In this document: positions 58,245 through 64,000 of the stretch, in pieces
Position numbering within the stretch: position 1 is the stretch's first letter
Layout: the number at the start of each line of letters is the position of its first letter
Assembly (NCBI GenBank): GCA_028551475.1
Contig: CM052361.1
Coordinates: forward strand, 4,161,501 to 4,225,500
Source: Casuarina equisetifolia
Taxonomy: Eukaryota; Streptophyta; Magnoliopsida; Fagales; Casuarinaceae
Direction of reading: 5' to 3'
Length of the DNA stretch: 64,000 bases
The notes under the pieces: model-generated
The model's input: only the letters and a program-made list of their open reading frames with translations
Database searches by the model: none
What the model was told of the DNA's origin: nothing
Translations under genes and position numbers: made by a program

Positions 58245-58745
58245 CGGCTTGATGTTTGAGTAACTCATGCACTTATCTTTTATCGGTAAGATTGAAGGAC
58301 AGGTTTAACATCATATGACACGAAACATTGGACTTCATGTTTAGTTGATAGTGCATATCCATGCTTTTTCTATGATTTAGTACACTCGCAAAATAGGCCT
58401 CAGGCTTGGTTGCTTTTGAAATTTTAGACTTCAGGACTTGAAGAACGTTGAGATTGATTCGTAAAAGTTTGTAAGAACTTTTCTGTAGAGATCTGGGCAA
58501 TAGGACCTTGAAGTAGGTGTACAGCTTGCAGCTTCAGCATTGATAAAGAAATGAACTGTTGTCTCCATCTTTAGGTAAGTAGAAGTTGTTCCCATACCCA
58601 AGTTTGGGGAAGACCCAAATTGAGAAGCTGTTTTTCTTGCTTAAACCTGTTCTTGTTGTGTGTAATTAACACTTAGGTAGAATGGAATTTGATGTGAGCT
58701 AAACATAAAACATTCTGATTTCTTTTCTGTTCATTGCTAAAAGAA
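58245..58745 (+). repeat. orphan receptor 3' flank
   Basis: Collinear with 30750-31100 (after RLK5) and 63650-64000 (after RLK7), for example AGGTGTACAGCTTGCAGC (58516) and TAGAATGGAATTTGATG (58678). No receptor precedes it. With the orphan upstream block at 53.06 kb, it brackets a missing receptor copy. Confidence 0.6.
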
Positions 58746-60141
58746 GAAGGAAAAGAAAAAATCGTTTTTATGTAATTTAGAATTTTAGATATCATTCTTT
58801 TTCTCTTTTCCATTTTTTTTCCTTCTTTGAAACATTCTAATTTCCTAGGTCTAGTTTCTTAACAAACTATCGACATTTCTTCTGATAAAAGAAAAGGAAC
58901 CTGGTATTCTCACCAGAGTCTAAGAATTGATGCTCAAGGTCATAAAGAAGATAGATACTCCTCCAATTAAGTCTGATTATTTGTCCAAGTTAAGGCAACA
59001 TTTTACCTAGAAGTTAGAAGACTTGAAGGGGAAACACTATCCAAGAAAACTATTTAATCTATAGGAGATAATCCAAAAGTTAGAAGCCAATAATTCAAAA
59101 AGGGTCTAAAATGATACCTTAACGATCTCCAATTTGAGGAAATTATACTCTTCTCTTCCAACAACGAAGAGGTTAAGTCCAAAAGACATGTCTTAGAAAC
59201 ATTTATGAATATGTCTACTGAGATTGTAGTCACAAAAGCTTATACAAGTAACCATTCTCTTGAACAAAGATTATATATTGGATGCAGTTGCACTCTTTAA
59301 TATAAGTGTAGATCTCAACTATTCTAGGAAAGGATTAATTCCTTCTAAAAACTATGGATTAAGGTTTGCCAATTGGTCAAAGCCGCAAATAAAGTGGTCA
59401 ACGAATGCGTTTGCAACTTCTGAGTGTTACTTTAATAAAGACTTCATCATTGATAACGATGTTCAACAGAAATTATACTCGATAGACCTTTTATCTCCTG
59501 AACCTTACAGACTAAATAATGATCAGATCATTGGAAAAGTTATGCTTACTGTAAAGCTGAGAAAAATCAATCCCTCAACATATATTTGTCAGGGTCTCCA
59601 GCTGAAGAAGAGAAGTAACGCATCGACGGCTAGAGCGATTTCGGGGAAGCCACAGTATTGATCTTCTCAACTATTGATAGATATTTGTGTGGGTACTGCA
59701 GATGCCCCGAAATTATCTTCAGCACGAGAACAAAAGCCAAGGTGAAAGACTTGTATTTTTCTTCTTGTCGTGGGTGAGTAGCCTGTTCTAGTCAAAGCCT
59801 CGACGTTTAGTTTAAGGCAATTTCTAGGAGACTATGACCCACTGCGATACGTATATCACTCGTTACATGATGACGCTACAAATCTAGCACTTTGATTATT
59901 ATGCCATAGGTAATCAATCATTTGTCATGGTCTGGAAATCTCTCCACTCTAAACTCCTTTATACAAAATCAGACTCTCTTCTTTTAGTTCAGATACTAAT
60001 CAACGCCGTAAACTCCAATCTGATTTGATGTCAAACTTATACAGCTGCTGCTGTGTACATCACCTCAGCGTATGTCTTCCTTTCAGGCAGCCGGTTGCAC
60101 GTCCTTGATGTTACAAAGCAGATTCTTTCCTCTTATCGCCT

Positions 60142-60189
<48 letters not shown>

Positions 60190-60196
60190 ATGCTCA
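58746..60196. other. RLK7 upstream region with unrecognised frame
   Basis: Unlike the upstream regions of RLK3, RLK5 and RLK6; the shared ~1 kb block is absent. A 133-codon + frame (59260-59661) has less AT bias than its surroundings, but I cannot assign it. Earlier open pieces in other frames (58900-59260) suggest a decayed longer coding region, perhaps mobile-element derived. Confidence 0.35.
60147..60189 (+). repeat. compound (CT)n(GT)n microsatellite in RLK7 leader
   Basis: About fifteen CT units followed by about six GT units end 8 bases before the RLK7 ATG. It lies inside the open frame upstream of the start and is expected to vary in length between individuals. Confidence 0.9.
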
Positions 60197-60204
60197 ATGT
60201 GTAA
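60190..60204 (+). promoter_or_regulatory. four-codon uORF overlapping the RLK7 start
   Basis: ATGCTCAATGTGTAA starts at 60190, out of frame, and terminates at 60204, five bases past the A..G of the main ATG (60197-60199). Ribosomes starting here would stop just after the main start, so it could reduce or re-initiate translation. Effect inferred. Confidence 0.5.
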
Positions 60205-62911
60205 CCCAAGCAAAGCACGTCTTCGGACCACCCTCTTACCCCATCTTACCCTTGTCTACTTGGCCTTCGGGTTGTACCTCCTAACCAGCACCGTCGCCGT
60301 TGGCTCACCGTCTCCCTACACACCAGTCGAAAATATTCTTATCAACTGTGGCTCCCCTGGAAATTCCAGTGCATTAGACCGTCGGACCTGGATTGGAGAC
60401 TTGAACTCCAGATCCTCCCCCCTTGAACAGTCACAAAACCCGGTAGCTCTGCCCGCCAACGCTGATCTTCGATCCCCACCGGTTGACCAAGTACCCTACG
60501 CCACGGCTCGGCTATCTAACTCCGGATTCACCTACACCTTTCAGGTCACACCGGGCCAAAAGTTCATTCGGTTATACTTCTATCCGGCTTCGTACGGCAG
60601 CTTCGATCGCTCTAAAGCCCTATTCTCTGTCAAAGCCGGTCCTTTTACTCTTCTTAGCAACTTCAACGCTTCACTTACAGCAGATGCGGACGCTGAGCCC
60701 CTGGATACCATATTCAGAGAATACTGTGTCAACGTTGACGAGGATCAGAGGTTGAACATAACCTTCACTCCGAGCGATTCTCATTCATATGCCTTCATCA
60801 ACGGAATTGAGATCTTGTCAATGCCTACCAATCTCTACTACACACCCTCGGTCGATCGAGAGGTTAAATTTATCGGTTCACCGAGCCCGTACGACATCAG
60901 CAACAGCACTGCTCTCGAGATGGTCTACAGAGTGAACGTTGGAGGCAACTCCATCTCACCCATCAAAGATACTGGCATGTTCCGGAGCTGGGTTCCGGAC
61001 CAAAGCTACTTGACACAACGTAAAATGATTTATTTCCCCTCTGATTCAGGCATAAATCTAACCTTTGCCCAGGTACCAGCATACACTGCACCAGAAGATG
61101 TCTACCGGACTGCAGTGACCCTGGGGAATAACTCAGCCATCAACAAGAGCTACAATCTCACGTGGGAATTCCCCGTTGATTCCAGGTTTGTGTACCTTGT
61201 TAGGCTACACTTCTGTGAGTTTCAACCGCTGATTACAAAACAACAACAGAGAGAGTTCCTTATTTTCATAGCAAATCAAACGGCTGAGGTAGCAGCCGAC
61301 GTGATAATGTGGGCTGGTGGAAATCGGGTCCCGGTGAAAAGAGACTACGTCGTTTCGATGTTCCCCCGGGGGAACCAAAAGAAAATGAACCTTTCTATTG
61401 CCTTAGAAGCAAACCCACAACACTGGAGGAGCGAATCCAGTAACGCAATCTTGAATGGTGTTGAAATCTTTAAGGTAAACGACTCCGGGGGCAATCTTGC
61501 CGGATCTAATCCCGACCCACTCCTGTTGATCCCTCGAACATATGTGCCACCAGGAACGCAGAAGAAGCCGAAGAATAGCACAACAACAATTGTTGCCGGT
61601 GTTACTGGTGCAGTTTCCGGCATTTTAGCGCTGTCGATTCTGGGATTCTTGATTTATCGGTGGCGCAAGAAAGTCAAGCATCCCGATTCCGCTGATGGGA
61701 CGACTAGCTGCGGTCCATTTTGTTTCTCAACGACCAAGTCAACCACGACCCACAAGTCACTTTTACCCTCGGCTCTGTGCCGTTCCTTCTCACTGCCTGA
61801 AATTGGAGCAGCGACCCACAACTTTGACGATGTTTTCATTATTGGCGTCGGAGGGTTCGGTAACGTGTACAAAGGGTACATTGATGGTGGGGTCAACCCA
61901 GTGGCGATCAAACGGTTGAAACCCGGTTCCCAACAGGGCGCCCACGAGTTTCAGACCGAGATCGAGATGCTCTCCCAACTTCGCCACCACCATCTCGTTT
62001 CTCTGATCGGATATTGTAACGATGGCGACGAGATGATCCTCGTTTATGATTATATGTCTCATGGTACACTCCGTGATCATCTCTACAACACTAGTAATCC
62101 TCCTCTTTCGTGGAAGCGGCGGCTTGAAATCTGCATCGGTGCGGCATCTGGGTTGAACTACCTTCATTCGGGCGCGAGGAGCACAATCATTCATCGCGAT
62201 GTGAAGACAACAAACATCTTGTTGGATGAGAAATGGGAGGCCAAGGTCTCGGACTTTGGATTGTCAAAATTGGGACCCACTAGCATGTCCAAGGCGCACG
62301 TAAGCACAGTGGTGAAAGGCAGTGTCGGATATTTGGACCCGGAGTATTATCGTCGACAACAGCTGACCCAAAAGTCCGACGTGTACTCGTTCGGTGTAGT
62401 TTTGTGCGAAGTACTGTGTGCAAAGCCACCGATCATCCGCACGGCGGAGAAGAACCAAGTGAGCCTGGCAGAGTGGGTCCGGCAGAGCCATGGCAGCGGA
62501 AAGACCGACCAGATTGTTGACCCAACTTTAAAAGGAGAAATTGCGCCCGAGTGCTTGAAGAAATTTTGTGAGATCGCGGTGAGCTGTTTGCTTGACGACG
62601 GAATGGAACGGCCATCGATGAATGATGTGGTGTGGGGCCTTGAGTTTGCATTGCAGCTGCAGGAGAGTGTCCACAAAGAAGTCGGGTTTGATGGGGTTGA
62701 GATTGAGACAAAGCATGATGAGAAAACTCTCCCATCCAAATCCAAGGGTGATGATGGTAATAATATGTTTAGTAGCAACGCTGGACAAGTGTCAGGTACA
62801 AATAGCAACAGCAGCGGAGTTCAAAGTTCGCGCGATAGCAGTCGGGATTCGAGCAGACTGATGTCCTCTGGAGCTGTGTTCTCTGAGATAATGAATCCTG
62901 AAGGTCGGTAA
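60197..62911 (+). CDS. RLK7: full-length CrRLK1L malectin-like receptor kinase
   Basis: 904 residues from the ATG at 60197 (MCNPSKARLRTTLLPHL), the position matching the RLK5 start. The frame is open 48 codons further 5', but this passes through the microsatellite and has no ATG. Signal peptide about 1-36; two malectin folds to about 440 with many N-glycosylation sites; transmembrane about 465-488 (ending LIYRWRKK). Kinase: GVGGFGNVY loop from 550, VAIK lysine, HRD at 666-668, DFG at 686-688, intact activation segment. The Ser/Asn-rich tail ends FSEIMNPEGR, identical in plan to RLK1 and RLK5. All catalytic residues are present, so an active FERONIA-type receptor is expected. No RALF gene is intact within 10 kb; only relic 3 is nearby. 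Confidence 0.95.
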   Translation: MCNPSKARLRTTLLPHLTLVYLAFGLYLLTSTVAVGSPSPYTPVENILINCGSPGNSSALDRRTWIGDLNSRSSPLEQSQNPVALPANADLRSPPVDQVPYATARLSNSGFTYTFQVTPGQKFIRLYFYPASYGSFDRSKALFSVKAGPFTLLSNFNASLTADADAEPLDTIFREYCVNVDEDQRLNITFTPSDSHSYAFINGIEILSMPTNLYYTPSVDREVKFIGSPSPYDISNSTALEMVYRVNVGGNSISPIKDTGMFRSWVPDQSYLTQRKMIYFPSDSGINLTFAQVPAYTAPEDVYRTAVTLGNNSAINKSYNLTWEFPVDSRFVYLVRLHFCEFQPLITKQQQREFLIFIANQTAEVAADVIMWAGGNRVPVKRDYVVSMFPRGNQKKMNLSIALEANPQHWRSESSNAILNGVEIFKVNDSGGNLAGSNPDPLLLIPRTYVPPGTQKKPKNSTTTIVAGVTGAVSGILALSILGFLIYRWRKKVKHPDSADGTTSCGPFCFSTTKSTTTHKSLLPSALCRSFSLPEIGAATHNFDDVFIIGVGGFGNVYKGYIDGGVNPVAIKRLKPGSQQGAHEFQTEIEMLSQLRHHHLVSLIGYCNDGDEMILVYDYMSHGTLRDHLYNTSNPPLSWKRRLEICIGAASGLNYLHSGARSTIIHRDVKTTNILLDEKWEAKVSDFGLSKLGPTSMSKAHVSTVVKGSVGYLDPEYYRRQQLTQKSDVYSFGVVLCEVLCAKPPIIRTAEKNQVSLAEWVRQSHGSGKTDQIVDPTLKGEIAPECLKKFCEIAVSCLLDDGMERPSMNDVVWGLEFALQLQESVHKEVGFDGVEIETKHDEKTLPSKSKGDDGNNMFSSNAGQVSGTNSNSSGVQSSRDSSRDSSRLMSSGAVFSEIMNPEGR

Positions 62912-64000
62912 GAGCGGATTATAATTGAATTTTAGAATTTTTTATTTATGGGAAGTCCAGTTGTGGGGTGGGACTACGTTAGGAAGCGAGATGATAATGT
63001 CAATATTAGTGTAGAGTACTGAGGAGAAGAAGTGAACAGAGGAAGAAGGGAAGAATGACCTAGTGAACCATGCTGCATCGAGCTCTCTCCAGTAAGCAAT
63101 TATGAAAAATGCACTGCATCTATCACTTGTGTCAATACAATAAATAATTTCTTTTGTAGCGATCTTTTTTAACCTCAATTTTCAGTTCGTTTCATTTAAA
63201 ATCGTCGCGCTGCAAATCTAGAAGCAAGTCAATTGTATTTCACAAGTGACGTAAGATAAGTCAGATGATAGTAGCATTCTCTCATGTTCTTATGAATCTT
63301 TTAGTGACAGCATGATACTGAGAATTTGATGTCCTGTAGTTACAAGGAAGGAACCTTAAGTGTACAGCATCATTCTCTTCTGTATTCCGTGTTCTTCTCT
63401 CACAAAACCACGTTTACAGATAAGATCCGCACAACTACACTATTCCAACCAACAATTGGACATTTCATGGTGTTGGCAATCTATAAATTATGCTATGGAA
63501 AGTAAGTAAAGAGAACCAGAAATGAGCTCGTGACCATGTTCAATTGTGCTTCATGTGTAAAAACAATTATAACAGATGGAGGGAAGTCACTGCTCCAGGG
63601 GTATATTAATTAGCTAACTCCAGTTCAAAGCTATAGCCTTTCCTTTTTGGTGGCTTAATGCGTGGTTTTAGTTGATAGGCATATCCATGCTTTTTCTATG
63701 ATTTTTTTGGACTCGCAGAACAGGTCTATGGCTTGATTGCTTGTGAAATTTAGATTTCAGGACTTGAACAACATTGCAATTGATCATTAAGAGTTTGCTA
63801 GAACTTACTCTGGAAATCTAGGCAATGAGGACCCTGAAGTACGTGTACATCTTGCAACTATAGCATTTATAAAGAAATGAACTATTGTCTCCATCTGTCA
63901 GTGAGTAGAAGTTGATTTCATACCCTTCATCGTGTGGCAGCATCTCAAGTTCATGGAAGACCCAAATTGAGGTGCTGTTTCTTTATTTAAATCTGTTCCA
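62912..64000 (+). repeat. 3' UTR and duplicated 3' flank of RLK7
   Basis: Shared 3' UTR with poly(A) signal AATAAA (63139-63144), then a flank collinear with 29804-31000 and 58340-58720 up to the window end. No gene recognised. Confidence 0.6.

Overview
The window looks like nuclear DNA of a flowering plant, probably a eudicot and possibly a woody one. The protein families point there: malectin-like receptor kinases of the CrRLK1L (FERONIA/ANXUR/THESEUS) group, RALF-type cysteine-rich peptides, and decayed Ty1/copia, Ty3/gypsy-like, LINE and SINE elements in AT-rich spacers. I cannot name the species. Nothing bacterial or organellar was recognised.

The window is a tandem array of receptor-kinase genes, all on the + strand, with small RALF-like peptide genes between them, all on the - strand. 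Receptor loci: RLK1 (2-2425, 5' end outside the window), RLK2 (11981-14530), RLK3 (18455-19852, an in-frame internal-deletion chimera), RLK4 (22790-24109, broken), RLK5 (27089-29803, intact), RLK6 (38380-41036, broken, with a retroelement inside) and RLK7 (60197-62911, intact). Peptide loci: RALF-a (5986-6312), RALF-b (10672-11061, head to head with RLK2), RALF-c (32605-32925) and RALF-d (49375-49708, frameshifted). There are RALF relics near 4.74-5.19, 50.7-50.9 and 57.3-57.5 kb.

The spacers are also duplicated. A ~1 kb block upstream of RLK3, RLK5 and RLK6 recurs at 53.06-54.02 kb without a receptor. A 3' flank shared by RLK5 and RLK7 recurs at 58.25-58.74 kb without a receptor. A RALF upstream block recurs at RALF-a, RALF-c and a relic. 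The array therefore seems to have grown by duplication of segments carrying receptor and/or peptide genes, followed by loss of some copies and retroelement insertion.

Known biology: RALF peptides are secreted ligands of CrRLK1L receptors, usually with LLG/LORELEI co-receptors, acting in cell-wall sensing, pollen-tube growth, pollen-stigma recognition and immunity. Inference: physical linkage of divergent RALFs with divergent CrRLK1Ls makes this a candidate co-evolving ligand-receptor locus. The sequence alone does not show that these peptides bind these receptors.

Mobile DNA: copia relics at 2.94-4.69, 44.7-46.1 (interrupted by a LINE) and 55.4-56.8 kb; LINE relics at 7.9-9.5, 35.3-36.0, 45.36-45.98 and 50.9-53.05 kb; a TRIM-like element inside RLK6; a solo LTR at 33.7 kb; a 674-bp insertion at 37.5 kb; and a gypsy-like deletion derivative with a tRNA-type SINE in one LTR, lying in the 3' flank of RALF-d.
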